64,000 nt of DNA from contig NW_004454193.1 of the NCBI RefSeq assembly GCF_000283155.1, forward strand, positions 11,887,305 through 11,951,304, in the 5' to 3' direction. The position numbers and the translations under genes are program-made. The first letter of the stretch is position 1. Each line of letters begins with the position of its first letter. The DNA is from Ceratotherium simum simum (taxonomy: Eukaryota; Chordata; Mammalia; Perissodactyla; Rhinocerotidae). Positions 31,898 through 45,277 of the stretch are shown piece by piece. A model generated the notes under the pieces. It ran no database searches. It was not told the DNA's origin and was given only the letters and a program-made list of their open reading frames with translations.

Positions 31898-33367
31898 TTC
31901 AAATGAATTGTGGTGTTTGAGAAGATAATCGATGAATGACAAAATGCAATAGAATTGTTGAGGAAAATTTAACGTGGAAGCCATGAGCTGGGAATATATT
32001 GACCTAGAAAGTAGATTTCCTCCATGGAAGATTATGGGGTAGGATATGTAACTGGTACTTGATACATTTTTTTTAATAAATAAAGGAAGAATAAACCACA
32101 TTTCAAAATTAGGTAATTCAACACATAACCGATTTCAATACTTTATTATAAACTGTCTATAATATTTGTTTTGTTTCACATATTAAATCATATAACTCTG
32201 TTCTCCTATACCACATCTCTTTTCAACAGAATACTTTCAGTGGAAATAACTGAGATTATAGAAAAAATGAAATTTTAATATTAAAATGTTTTCCATTCTA
32301 TGTTATCAGAGAAAAAAGTAGTTGGGGATAACAGGAAAATATTCTGAAACCACTAAAAATATACTCAGTTAATTACTACTTTGTTGACTGCAATGTAAAG
32401 GAGAATCTATTTTATTAAAAAAAATTTAAACACAGCTCATGACACATATTCCATAGATTTTGTCAGTTAGGGGTGCAAAGTAACTGTCAAGAAACTAAAA
32501 GAAAAATGTAGTGTGTTTTGAGGTTTTCCTTTCAAGAAAGGGAACATTATTAATCACCCCTGTGAGTATTTTGATGCTGTGTGGACTAAGGAAGTCTTCA
32601 GAAATTATGTATAATTTGGGGCATACCCTAAATTAATGGTAATCTATTTGTGGATACATCCTTTGCACTAAAGTAATTTCTCACTTCCCCAGTTATTTAA
32701 TTGTACTTGGAACAGTTTTGGCAGGCAACTCATTATGTATTCTCCTCACTATATTTTATTTTTATTATACAAAGTCACATTGAAATGAAATGGATACATG
32801 CACCATTGACTTTAATAGGATTTTGCATTGTAAGAATAATATACAGATACAGAGTACTGCATAGAAATCTCTTGTAGGGTAAGAAGAACAGGATTATTGT
32901 GGAATTCCACAGGCATATAACTCAACAGGCAGTCATTCCTACAGGTGATGGTTTTCTTTAGGGAGAAGTAGAAAACCGAAGGACAAGTGGTTTTAACAAG
33001 CTCACACATGTAATATTCATTTTAGAAAGTACTATCTAGAATACTTCGTAAATGTGAAATTGAATTTCTGTACTGTAAAAGAGTTAAGAAAACCATAAAA
33101 ACTGTGTACTGTATCCAAAGTCATTTCTTGACAAGTGAGAAACCCATTTAACAAAGATTTCTTTGTAACTACAGTTTCTAAATGATTTTGTAATAATGCT
33201 CAGACTTCGATAAAGTATCGGTTCAAAGTCTGAGCCAATTGACTTTCTTATGAGGGTAAAAATGAGCAAAAAATGACCATGATGAAGCAAATCAATTATT
33301 CTGAGGATTAGCATTTATTGATCAACTTTTTAGCATCTATCAGATGAACACCCAAGAGGTGGTAAAG
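31898..33367. other. Unassigned AT-rich DNA
   Basis: About 1.5 kb with no recognised repeat or exon. Minus-strand frames at 31859-32101, 32812-33009 and 33084-33314 have no splice or start context I trust. Confidence 0.4.
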
Positions 33368-33575
33368 AATCATAGTTAAAAATATGTGCTTCTGAATCAG
33401 GTCTCTCTGGTCCCCATCTACCTGATTGGCATTGTGCAGAAGAATTAACCTCTTAGGTTCTTCACCCGCAAAACAGGGACAATAATAGCATATAATTCAT
33501 AGTGCTTTTAGAAGGAAAAAAAATTGACATGAAAAGTGATTAGCATAGAGTCTCGCATATAGCAGGCGCTCCATA
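33368..33575 (+). mobile_element. MIR SINE
   Basis: Sense order: 'tgtgcttctgaatcaggtct', 'attggcattgtgcagaagaa', 'cctcttaggttcttcacccg', 'caaaacagggacaataatag' and 'catatagcaggcgctccata'. Confidence 0.75.
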
Positions 33576-34729
33576 TACCCTATTGTAATTCCCCAAATAC
33601 ACACCATAGAATACTAATGCCACAGATCCTAAACTATAACAACAAATACAAGCTAGTAAACAAATAACAACATAAAATGGTAGCCAAATTAGTTTGTGAA
33701 TCTCAAGTGGAGGATAGTATATGAAGCAATTACTCATACACAGTCAGATGGTAAAGGCTCTGAGAGTTATTGCTGTAATAGGAAATGTTCACCTTTTCCA
33801 ACTGAAATGTATTAAAATAAACATAAGGCAAGAGGATAAATATTTAAGTAGCATTTTGTCATCTTTTCATGTCAAATTGCCATTTACATAAGGTATCATT
33901 TATTGTTGTATGTAGACTAACATTTTTCAAAGAATGTTTTCCAGACCATTAATTGGCAGGGTTGTTATAAGACAAGAGACACATGCTCAAATAATTCTGG
34001 GAAAAAGTTGAGTTAAATAAATGTTAAAAAACTATTTCATGTTCTGTCTACCAATTTATTTCCCAATAGCTTCCGGATTATCTCTGGACAGTGGTCCTCA
34101 AGCTATAGGATCTGGGATTGAGAGAATGGAAAATAAAGAATTATGGGTGGAAACAGAGAAGAATGTTGCTCTTATTGGAGATACTTCTTCCATATTGTCT
34201 GCTTCTGGTAGTGAGATATCTGTGGAATATTGATTGCATTGTCTTCTGGGCAATGCTCTTTCAGGAAGCGGAAACAATCTGTTGTCAGTGGAGATTCTTT
34301 TCCAGCCATCAATTCACCTTTCTGTCTAAATTTTAGGTAAGATTTTAGAAGGAACCCTCTACTATCGTTTTCTCCACCTGAGAATCTTCTCCATTTTCTA
34401 CCACCATTCCTCTGAAACTGATCCCCTTAGCCACCAGAGAACCACCCAATACCAGATTACATGGAAATCTTTTTAGTTTTCACTCAATTTGAATTCTCCA
34501 CCAAATCATCATTTCTATTTGAAAATGAATGGCCAGAAAATTTAACAGTAAACCATGTTGCTAGAATTCACTCTTCGCTCTATCTTATCTTCCTTTAAAT
34601 ATCTGTGTTGCCTCAATATTCTTGCAGTGTTAGTCTCGTCTCAAACTGATGCACCAAAACTTCAACTAATATCAAAGGCTGTTTTATCCCAAATCTATAC
34701 CTCTAGGTCAGACATTCCCTAAGAAGGTT
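33576..34729. other. Unassigned sequence
   Basis: No supported features. Overlapping plus frames at 34021-34336 lack splice sites that would make an exon convincing. Confidence 0.4.
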
Positions 34730-35560
34730 AGACCTCTGTATCCACATCACATCCCTAAGAAAATTTAAACTTAACATGTCCTCAGGCAGGCTCATCTCCT
34801 TCACTTCTTCTCTTCCCATTCCAGTTGCCCAAGTGAAAAATGCACCAGTAACCTTGGTTTTTTATTTTCTCTTACTCATATATCTCATCAATGACAAGAC
34901 TTTGTCTTTTCTATCTCTTTGCTGTCTCCCAATCTCCTCTTCTCATTATGCCAATTGGACATATTATTCAATTCTGAGCTGAAGGATTTCCCTTATCCTC
35001 ACATCATCAGTTTTAAAACTCTCCACTCCATTACAGACATTGCTGGCAAATATCCCTTTTTAGAACAGACGTTGAATCATACCCCTCTCCTTCTTAATAT
35101 CAGTCAGTCATGAGGTTGTATCTGAGTATATTGCCTAAGAAACCGTGTCTTTCTCCCTACCTTCGTGATGAGCCTCACCACGTAACAAGGTCTCCCCAAC
35201 TCCCTAGACTCATACCTGGTACTCCAGCCATTTTACACAGACTGGGCATTCTCCCACCCCTGCACCTTTGTGTATACTGCTTCTCTGCCTGGAAACATTT
35301 TCCATCACTTGTTCACTTGGCAAACTTTTGTTCCGCATCTCAAGACAAATTCTGTCTCCACTCCGTGATTCAGGAAATCATAGCAGCAGACTGTAGGACT
35401 ACTTTCTTGTGTACCAACTGTATACTCTACTTGTATTCACGAAAATATGACTTGCCTTTATCTCCACCAAGACTTAAATGCTTTGAGGACATGGACTATT
35501 TTTTCATAGTTTTTTTTTTTATTCTTAGAAGCTGGCATGACCACAGCAGAAACTTTTTTA
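34730..35560 (+). mobile_element. L2 LINE, long 3' segment
   Basis: Begins with 'tttaaacttaacatgtcctc' and 'agttgcccaagtgaaaaatg', equivalent to L2 ORF2 DNA ('ctcaaacttaacatgtcc...gttgctcaggccaaaaacc'). It continues through 'gcacctttgtgtatactgct', 'tctgcctggaaacattttcc' and 'atgctttgaggacatggact', the 3'UTR. The 155-codon frame at 35110-35577 is L2 3' sequence, not a gene. Confidence 0.8.
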
Positions 35561-36465
35561 AAGACATATACACGTAGAAAAATCAGAAAAACTCTCGTTG
35601 AAAGAGATAGTTTCACAGGAGAAGACTTAGAAGAGAACTACTGTGACTTCTAATTTGAGGTATAAACTATACTCTGGATTGAGTAGAATATTTTATTCAA
35701 AGAATAATTTTCCTTGCATGTGATGAGTTCTATGTCTGTGGAGGTACTAGATACTTTTTGGGGATGCTATGGAACTCATTGAAGTCTTTTCCAGTATATT
35801 AAAAATTCACTAGTTCTATAAAAGATGATGTTTGATGGTACACAGATGGGAGAATTTATGCATTTCCTTTTGCAGTCGCTTCATCTTTAAGACAAGTAAT
35901 ATTGGGTGTTTCATTTACTCTAGTAATATAAAATTTCCTTTTCATATCAATCTATTTTCCTATAAAAGCAAATCAATCAATAAATTATGAATTAGTAACA
36001 CTACAGGTAGTTTGAGGATATAGAAAAATATAAGGATTATGCAAGATGTACATGTTTGGATCACAGCATGTTACAAATCAAATAAAAAATACAAAAAGAT
36101 GACTTTTGAAGTCCCTTAAACCATTCTAAATTTAATCTAAAATGATTCTAAATTTAATCTTTTTTTTTCTTTAAATATAAGGCTCAACACTCTGTTTGGC
36201 AGGTAGGATTCCAATGTCTATGAATATTAAGTTCATTAGGTAACCTAGTTCAACCCTTATTTTCTAAAACCTTGAATTTGAATGACTAATGTCTACCTTA
36301 ACAGAATTCATCTGGGGTCCTTGTTGATTCAATTCATATTTAGTAAGAAGGAAAAACAATTTTTTTCCATGATTTTCCTATTGTCTAGTTATTCCTGTGT
36401 GTAGTCTGTGCCTAGAAACACAAATGCTCTTTGAATAGGTTTCACGTATGTGAAAATGCATGTGA
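35561..36465. other. Unassigned; short direct repeat at 36123-36160
   Basis: 'attctaaatttaatct' occurs at 36123 and again at 36145, a 22-bp spaced duplication. Otherwise nothing recognised. Confidence 0.5.
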
Positions 36466-36467
36466 CA

Positions 36468-36515
36468 GGCTGTGTGTGTGTGTGTGTGTGTGTGTTTATA
36501 TACACATATATATTC
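36468..36515. repeat. (TG)n microsatellite
   Basis: About 12 TG units followed by a TATACACATATATA stretch. Confidence 0.95.
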
Positions 36516-38309
36516 CAGAAGAAACAGTCATGTAGTAGTTGTCATAGCCACATGGCATTGTTTCCCAAAGAGCAAAGTAAATAAGCACTTTTCACATAAC
36601 ACCCACAATTGTTGTGACACTGTAACATTTCCCCCTAAAGCAAGACCTTAAATCAATAAAAAGTTTCAGGACCAGGGAAAGGAGTTTCATGATTTATGCA
36701 CTTTGAGGTATAAACCCCACAAAAGCACTTTGACACTTCCAAAGAAGAGAGTTCTGTAGTCAGATATGCCTCTGCTACCTAAATTGTAAAGTAAAACTTT
36801 CAATAATTGAAGTCAAGGAGGTCGCACTCACACATTCATCCCTTCTTTGATATTTTCATGGATCTTTATATGGATATTTTGGCCAGTACTACAGAATGGC
36901 ACATATAACTACACCATAAAATGGGTTTTAGAGAGCATTGCCCCATTTAAAACCAAAGCAAGTCTTAGGATTAGAGATTAATGGATATTGGATCTGGAAA
37001 GGATCTCAAACATCATCTAGGCTAGTGTTTCCCATATTTGCTATCTTATCCCCTTGAAACTTTCATATATATTTTTTTATCATGTAAACTATAGTTACAT
37101 GATTTTTAAGAATTATTTTTTTAAAGTTTTTATGCAGATTAATGTACATAGCCCAAAGTCTAGTTCATGAGAGGTGCCAATCAAATGATAGCTACTATTA
37201 TTTATAACACCTTTCCTTTTCTCCTTTGAATCACAGCCATTTAAGCTATTAAAACACTGATATGGGACAAATTAAAATATGGACATAAATGATCTCATCA
37301 AATCGATCCAAAAAAGATAGTATCCTTTTTACTAAATCCCACATAAAGCTGTCCAGAGGATCATTTTCCTCTTTAGTTTACTTGTTAATATAATATGCAT
37401 TTAATCTAATTCTTACACTTTTCCTAGAATCTTTATACAGTTTAGAACACACCATCATTTCTTTATCCAAAGTATTTTACTAATGAGTTAATAAAATAAT
37501 ATGTGACGTGTGTGCTAATCTGTTAGTTATTTGAACTTCACTGCCTCACTTTTTTCTTTTTTTTTCAATGACTAATTGCTATTTAGGCACTCTGAAGTAT
37601 TTTCTAGGGAGTTTAACTAGTTGTTGTAAATTAAACTATGAAGTCATGTCCTCTTAATTGAAGTGGAAGTGCAAATAATTGACTTTAAGCTTAAATACCT
37701 CATGTTCAAGTAAGGGCATCCTGCTCTAGCAATACGGGAAGAATTAGCCCTCCATTAGTATACGGATTTCTAAAAGCTTAGCAAAGTCTTATGAGAAGGG
37801 AATATATAAACATATGCTATATTGAAGGTACTCATTTCCTGCTGTAAAACAGCACAACCTCTGTATCCATAATAGTATTGTTGAATGATGGTAGGACATT
37901 TACCTACTTATTAATTTCTCTTTCCTGAGCAAGTAATAACCATTGGTGACTACTTTCTACAACACAGTTCTTTCTAAAACGTATTTCATAAGTGTTTGCC
38001 CTCATAAAATCTCAAAGTTTTGCTGAAAGCATATTTTAAGTCTATGGGGAGAAAACTTTTAATTTCAATTAAAAGTTATATTTAAAAGTGTAATTGCTGT
38101 AATAACATATATTTTGACTACTTAGAATGGTCTATTGGTAGCTCTGAAAATATATCTATTTAAATAGTAATCCTAGGCTCCTAAAGTGCTTAAAAACAAT
38201 TTGATTGTCAGCTGTTCATTAAAGTGTTGTTAATTTTAATTGACTATTTTGGTTTCTATTAAAGACGCACTTTTTCTAAACTCGCCGTTTTCTAGACCAT
38301 GTTTTCTTA
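36516..38309. other. Unassigned AT-rich DNA
   Basis: About 1.8 kb without a recognised repeat, RNA gene or exon. Confidence 0.4.
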
Positions 38310-38432
38310 CCTGTTTCCTTCCTTCCTTCCTTCCTTCCTCTCTCCCTCCCTTCCTCCCACTCTTCCTCCCTCCCTCCATCCCTTGCTATTTTTCTTTATT
38401 ACTTCCTTCCTTCTTTTTTTCTTTCTTTTTAA
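38310..38432. repeat. (TTCC)n polypyrimidine tract
   Basis: TTCC units grade into CCCT and TTTC. The plus frame at 38240-38488 (Ser/Phe/Pro/Leu-rich) is an artefact of it. Confidence 0.95.
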
Positions 38433-39163
38433 TTAACTTAACCAGTACAACTCAAAATGTTCTTCAGAGAACAGTTACTTCTTCATAAGCTCTTTGTTAT
38501 CAGAATATAATGAGATAAGTACAAAAATGAAGAGTAAGAGTTTAGAAACATTGTAACAATTTGACGTTGCCGTGACACCTAGGGAAGTGATCAATGGTCT
38601 TGTTGCATTCAACAGGGTGCAGATCGATTTGGTTTTGTGGAACACACGTGGTGCAAGCCGGGTAGTCTTTGGGCATACTTGGACTATGTAAGATCTGTGA
38701 CAAACTGGAGGAGGGAAAAACTTGCTATTTTTCGCAGATAAGTCAAGAAACATTGGCCTAATAAACCTACTATCTTAAGTATTCACAGAGACTGAATCAT
38801 AGAAAGATCTACATTCTAGTTTACCTCTACCCTTTCTCTCTTGAGACGACGGACAAGGCATTTAATTTTTGGCCTTACTTCTTGAATCTCTAAACTTGGG
38901 ATTTAAACCTCCCCTGCAAAAAGTGAAGAAGACTCGAATTTTCATTAAATTTTTCCCTCTTTTTCACATGCATAGATAATGTAGATCGTTTTAGTAAAAG
39001 TGAACATACAGTTTTACATTTAGTCTTTTCCTCTTGAGGTTCAACATAAACAAGTATCAAGCACTAGTGATGGTCTTCTTAAGTGTACTTTTCAACGATT
39101 AAGTAGTAACCTATTATGTTATTGTGTAATTGTTATACATCGTGGTGTGTTCAGTTTTCAGTA
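38433..39163. other. Unassigned; CpG-retaining patch at 38560-38660
   Basis: A short patch keeps several CpGs ('gttgccgtgacac', 'cagatcgattt', 'acacgtggtgcaagccggg') in CpG-poor surroundings. No family recognised. The 92-codon minus frame across it (38753-38475) has no recognised domain. Confidence 0.4.
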
Positions 39164-39177
39164 TTAAAATGATTTTT

Positions 39178-39419
39178 TTTTTTTTTTGTGAGGAAGATCA
39201 ACGCTGAGCTAACATCCGATGCCAATCCTCCTCTTTTTGCTGAGGAAGATTGGCCCTGGGCTAACATCTGTGCCCATCTCTCTCTACTTTATATGGGACG
39301 CTGCCACAGCATGGCTTGACAAGCAATGCATTGGTGCACACCCGGGTCCGAACCTGTGAACCCTTGGGCTGCCACAGCGGAGCGTGCACACTTAACTGCT
39401 GTGCCACCAGGCCGGTACC
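39178..39419 (-). mobile_element. ERE SINE, copy E
   Basis: T tail, two arms ('gctgagctaacatccgatgc' and 'ggctaacatctgtgcc'), 'cagcatggcttgacaagcaa' and head complement 'ccaccaggccggtacc'. Flanked by an exact 'taaaatgatttttt' duplication (39164 and 39420). Confidence 0.95.
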
Positions 39420-39479
39420 TAAAATGATTTTTTAATCAAAATTTTCACACATATAGCTTTCTGCCATGGGGGAGAATCT

Positions 39480-42400
39480 TTTTTATTTGTTTTGTTTGAA
39501 AATTTTAAATTTACATATGTCACATATAATAGTATAATATTCACAGTATAAAATTCACATTTTTAAAGTAACAAGTAGTTTTTAGTACAGTCATAAATTG
39601 TGTCACCATCACCATTATCTAATTCCAGAACAGTTTCATCGCTCCATAAAGAATATGTTTCAGTTCTTTTCGGTATATACCTAGGAATGGAAAAGCTGGG
39701 TCATATAACTCTCTGTTCAACATTCTGAAGAACTACCAAACTGCTTTTCAAAGCGGCTGCATCAATTTACCTTCCCACTAGCAATGTTTGAGGGTTCCAT
39801 GTTCTCCACATATTTGCCAACATTTGTTGTTAACTACATTTTTATTTTAGCGCTACTAGTGGGTGTGAAGCAATAGCTCATTTTGTTTTCAATTTGCATT
39901 TCTCAAATCACTAATGATGTCGAGCATCTTTCATGTGCTCATTAGGCATTTTTATGTCTTCTTTGGAAAAAATGTATTCACATCCTTTCCCCATTTTTTT
40001 GTTGGTTTATCTTTTTATTGTTGGGTTGTAATAGTTCCTTCTATATTCTGAATACTAAACCTTTATCAACATATTGTCTTCAAATGTTTTTCCCATTCTA
40101 TCAGTTGTTTTTTTCACTTTCTTAATAGTATCTTTGAAGCAAAAAGTTTAAAATTTTAATAAAGTCCAATTCAGCTATTTTTTGTCACTTGTGGTGGTGG
40201 TGTTATATCTAAGAAGACTTTGTCTAACCAAAGGTCATTAAGATTCACTCCTATGTTTTCTTCTGAGGGTGTTATAGTTTTAGGTTAGTTTTAAATCTTA
40301 CATTTAGGTCTATGATACAGTTTGAATTAATTTTTATATATAGTCTGAGTAAGAGGTCCAATTTCATTCTTATGTCTGTGGATAAACAGCTGTGCTAATA
40401 CCATTTGTTGAAAAGACTATTCTTTCGCCATTGAATGGTCTTGGCACTCTTGTCAAAAATCAATGCGCTATAGATGTATGGGTTTATTTCTGGACTCGCA
40501 ATTCTATTCCATTGATATATGTTTCTATCCTTATGCCAGCACTACACCTTGTTGATTACTGTTGCTTTGCAGTAAGTTTTGAAATTGAAAAGTGAGTCCA
40601 CCAACTTTATTCTTTTTCAAGATTTTTTTGTTATCTATTCTAGGTCTCCTGAATTTACAGAGGAAATTAAGGATCATCTTGTCAATATCTGCAAAAAGAC
40701 AGCTGGATTTTTGATACGGCTTTGTTAAATTACATCAATCTGGGTAATATTGTCGTTCCAACTATATTAAGTAGAATGAATGTAGAATGTCTTTTCCATT
40801 TATTTATGTCTTTAACTCCTTTCGATAATGTTTTGTAGTTTTCAGCATACAAATCTTGCATTTTTTTGGTTAAATTTATTTCTAAGTATTTTATTCTTTT
40901 TGATGCTATTATAAATGAAATTGTTTTCTTAATTTTATTGTGGATGGTTTGTTGCTAATATATAAGAATATATTTTAATTTTTTTATATTGATCTTGTAT
41001 CCTGCAAACTTGCTAAACTCCCTTATTGGTTCTAATAGGTATGTGTGTGTTTGTTTCCTGCAAATGGAGATAGTTTTACTTTTTCCCTTGCAATCTGGAT
41101 GCCTTTTGTTTTTATCCTTGCCTATTTGCCCTGACTGGAACCTCCAGGACAATGTTGAATAAAAGTGGTAAAATCAGACATATTTGTTTTGTTCCTGGTT
41201 TAGGGGAAAGCTTTATGTCTTTCATGCCTTTTCACAGATATGATGTTATCTGTGGGTGTTTTAGAGATAAGCTTTATTGAGTTGATAGACTTCTTTATTC
41301 CTAGTTGGTTGATTCTTTTTTTTTTTAAAACATAAATGTTTCATTTTTTCAAATGACCTTTCTTTATTGATTGAGATAATCATGTGGTTTTGTCCTTTAT
41401 TCTGTTAACAGTGTACCACATTGTTGATATGCATACATTGAATACTTTTTCTGATGCCTTACTGGAATAATCCCCATTTAGTCATGTGTATAATGTTTTT
41501 TATGTTATTGGTTTTAGTTTGCTAGTATTTTGTTGATAATTTTTGCACCAATATTTATAAGGAATATTGCTCTAGAGTTTTTTTTTATTGAAAAGTCTTT
41601 GGTTTTGACATCAACTTAATATTGGCCTTATAGAATGATTTGGGATATGTTCCTTCCTCTTCCACTTTGTGGAAAAGTTTGTGAAGTGTTGTTGTTAATT
41701 CTTTTTTAATTCATTTGATAGAATTCACTAGTGAACTTATCTGATTCTGGTCTTTTCTTTGTGGGAAATTTTTAAATTAGTAATTCAATCTTTTCCTTGT
41801 TGTAGGTTTATTTGGAGTTTTTTTTTTTTTCAAGTCATTATTGGTAGTTTATGTTCTTAGGAATTTTCCATTTCATCTAGGTTATCTAATTTGCAGACAT
41901 ACAATTGTCTATAAAATTCTCTATCCTCTTACTGTACTCCTTCAGTGGTAATGCCCTCTCTTTCATTCCTGATTTTAGTAATTTGAGTCTCTTTCTCTCT
42001 CTCTCTCATCAGTCTAGTTAAAAGTTTATTGATTTTGTTATTCTTTTCTAAGAGTCAACTTTTAGTTTTTTTGATTTTCTATATTCATTTCCTATTCTTC
42101 TGTTGTTTATATCCACTTTAACTCTTATTATTCCCTTCCTTTTGTTTGCTTTAGATTTAATTTCCCCTTTTTTCTCTATCATCTTAAATTGGAATATTAG
42201 ATTATTGGTTGAGATTTTCTTCTTTTTTAATATGAGTATTTAGAGTTATAAATTTCCATCTAAGCTCTTCTTTGTCTGCATCCCTAAGTTTTGATATATT
42301 GTTTTTGCTTTCACTCATCTCACAGTATTTTCAAATTTTCCTTGTGATTTCTTCTTCAGGACATTTACCACTTAGGTGTGTGTGGATAATTTCCATATAT

Positions 42401-42785
42401 TATGAATTTCCAAATTTTCTTTTATGTTGATTTTGAGTTTGATTTTCTTGTGTTAGGAGAACATACTTCATATAAATTCAATCCTTGTTTTATGTCCTAA
42501 CCTATGATCTATCTGGAAAGTGCTCCATCTGAACTGGAGAAGAATGTTTGTTCTGCTATCATTGAGTGGAGTGCTGTATAGAGGTCTGTTAGGTCTAGTA
42601 GCGTCTTTTGTGTTGTCCAAGACTCCTACTTCTTTGTTGATCTTCTAATTATTCTATTTATTATTGAAAACAAGGTATTGAAATCTCTACTCTTATTGTT
42701 GAATTGTTTCTCCTTTCAATGATGTTAGTTTTGGCCCATGTATTTTGGGACTTTGTTTTTAGTTGAAATTTTCATTAGAATTTAA
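39480..42785 (-). mobile_element. LINE-1 ORF2 and 3'UTR, about 3.3 kb, decayed
   Basis: A continuous antisense LINE-1: 3'UTR-like DNA at 39480-39660, then ORF2 in reverse order. The minus frame 41152-40955 shows 'LLEPIREFSKFAGYKINIKK', the conserved reverse-transcriptase thumb region ('...EFSKVAGYKIN...'). Antisense ORF2 phrases continue: 'tttattgattgagataatca' (41365), 'agagtcaacttttagttttt' (42050) and 'ccctaagttttgatatattg' (42282). Many stops and frameshifts. ORF1 and the 5' end are missing, a usual 5' truncation. Confidence 0.88.
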
Positions 42786-43429
42786 TGACAGGGAAATGTA
42801 ACTTATCATGGAAAAGGATACCACAAGACCTAATGGTAATGAATGATTACTCAGGAGCTAAGCTAAAATTCCGTCATGCAGAACTTAAAGAAGTGTAGCT
42901 GGAATCTCTTCATGGAGGCCTAAATATGTCAGTACTCTTTCTGAAGTGGTGCAAATAATTCCAAAGGTTCTCTCCCTGCCTTCTTCTTTTGTCTCTTTCT
43001 CAGAAATACTATCTTCACTACTTTTCTTCTTCACTCTAACCTCAAACTACTATTGGTGCAGGCTTATTATACTGATAAATTGAGGTTATACTCTCTATCT
43101 TACATATATTTCCTCTTCCTAAATTTTAAGTCCTTGCTGCAATGAATGTTTCTCTTACCCTAGCTTCATAATTCAGCACCGTCTAGCCACAATTTCCTAA
43201 CTAATGCTGAATCACATACGATTCCATTATAAGAACATTAACGCACTCAGCTTTGCCTATAAACATACTTCTACTTTCTTAATTTCATTCTAACCATTTT
43301 GAAAGTCTTCTACCGTGATGTTTGCTACCTCTGGCCACCTTTATGTTGGAATGTTCTGCACTGTCCCTTGCAGATTCTCATTCACCCTTTTTGAGGAAGG
43401 ATGGTCATATAATTAAAATTTCATCTCCT
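42786..43429. other. Unassigned sequence
   Basis: No supported features. Confidence 0.35.
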
Positions 43430-43625
43430 CATAACCCAGGTCTGGCACTTATTAACTGTGCGGTGCGATCTTGACTAGCTTACTAGATCTCACTAAGACT
43501 CAAATTCTCATTGGTGTGTTGGTAACTTTTACTTAATTAGATGGTTGTGATGATAACAACTATAAATTCATTTAAAGTTTTTAGCAAAGTTCATGGAAAT
43601 AGTAACCGGTCAAAAATACTAGTTA
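43430..43625 (+). mobile_element. MIR SINE
   Basis: 'caggtctggcacttattaac', 'tgtgcggtgcgatcttgact', 'agactcaaattctcattggt' and 'gatggttgtgatgataacaa' follow MIR sense order. Confidence 0.6.
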
Positions 43626-43786
43626 TAGAATAACACTATTATTTTACTCATTATTTTAAGATTCTTTAGGAAATATTCCATGACCACCTTCAATCCTGAG
43701 TACCAAATTTGTACTTCTTTATTAGCTGGTACTTTATCAGTCACCATGCTTACACGTCAAAAAATATAATTAAAAAACGTCATGTA

Positions 43787-44034
43787 GGAGGGCCAGCCTG
43801 GTTGCCTAGTGGTTAAGTTCACGTGCTCTGCTTTGGTGGCCTGGAGTTGGCAGGTTCAGACCCTGGGCACGGATCTATGCACTGCTTATCACGCCATGCT
43901 GTGGCAGATGTCCCACTTATAAAGTAGAGGAAGATGGGCACAGATGTTAGCTCAGGGATAATCTTCCTCAGCAAAAAGAGGAGGGTTGGTAACAGATGTT
44001 AGTTCAAGGCTAATCTTCCTCAAAAAAAAAAAAA
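43787..44034 (+). mobile_element. ERE SINE, copy F
   Basis: Head 'gggccagcctggttgcctag', box-B region 'caggttcagaccctgggcac', two 'gatgttagctcaggg/gatgttagttcaagg' arms and an A tail at 44022-44034. Confidence 0.95.
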
Positions 44035-45277
44035 TAATGTAAAACTTTTTTCTTTCTTGTGGGCTGTGAACTTCGTAAGAGTGTGGATTCTATCAAATAC
44101 ATCCTTGAACATTCAGGGCAAAGTACAGATACCTATACATGTTGGTGGCTTTCATTTTTTTCAATAAGCAGATTCTATACTAAAAAGAGTAGACTTCAAG
44201 CTGTTCTTATCCTACACAGTTTTCCTATTGATACATTTGAGTTCTGTCATGGGGGATATTTTTACACCCTTTTACCATCTTGATCTTAGAAATGAAAGAC
44301 TTTCAAGCCCTAAACCTTGACTAAGGATGTTTCAAATCTGTTCTTGAGTTCAAATAAGCATGAGATAGGCGGCCTTACTACATTGAGTGTAGATGTTCAT
44401 GTCATTTTAGATTTCTTGAGGCAGAATGGAGAATCAGGGTCAGAACATCTATATGGGTTCAGTTGGATAAAGTAAACATAAAATCTATGTGCTTGCTAGA
44501 TTGGAACTGTTTTCTGAAAGTCAGGTAAAAAATAAATACTGAACTAGAAGGTCAAATTGGCTGGTAACTAGGGAACAAAAAAATTGATTTGTTTTATAAA
44601 AGAGACATTTTCTTTCATTTGCTGCGAAGATTTATTATGTGATATCTTAGAATATGCGGTTAAGAAAAAAATGAGGATCTGAGTTTGGCCCTGCTTGTTT
44701 AAAAGATGTTTGATGTGTTTGCTGAGATAACGGGAAAATATAATAATGCATTCTAATGAGTAGTATTATCCTACTATTTATCTGTAAAATACTTATTTGT
44801 AAAAATGTTTACTGTGGCTAACAAATATTTGTTTTTGATGATGCTTTCCTGATAGGGGAATATTTATTGATTGCATTTATTCTGGGAAGAATTTTAATCA
44901 CAGATTAGTGCAGAAGTGTGATTGTCAGAAAAGCTCTGATTTATCACTAGTAATTCTCCCTCTGTTATAGTCATTTAAGATACTTTATTTCCATCACAGT
45001 TTATGTCTTGTTTAACAGAAAACTATGCACTATAAAATGTGTGTGGTTGCCATTGGTGCTATTTACGAATGTATTCTAGTTCTTTTCCTCTTTTAAGTAT
45101 ATGGCAGGAATGCACTTTTTAACTCTTTTGATATCATACATGACCACATGACTTAGTCAGGTAATAAAATGTGAGCTAAAGCAATGTGTGTTGCTCCTGA
45201 ATGGATGTATCAAGAGTCAGTAGCATGAAATACCATACACCTTTCCTTTTGCAGGATAGAGAATGCACATATTGAGA
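44035..45277. other. Unassigned sequence
   Basis: About 1.2 kb AT-rich, nothing recognised. The 74-codon plus frame at 44059-44283 has no visible domain or splice context. Confidence 0.4.

Noticed and set aside
35110..35577. 155-codon plus-strand frame
   Set aside because: Sequence corresponds to the L2 LINE 3' region, with typical L2 phrases and a T-rich end.
38475..38753. 92-codon minus-strand frame across the CpG patch
   Set aside because: No domain, no splice or promoter signals, and the end is low complexity.
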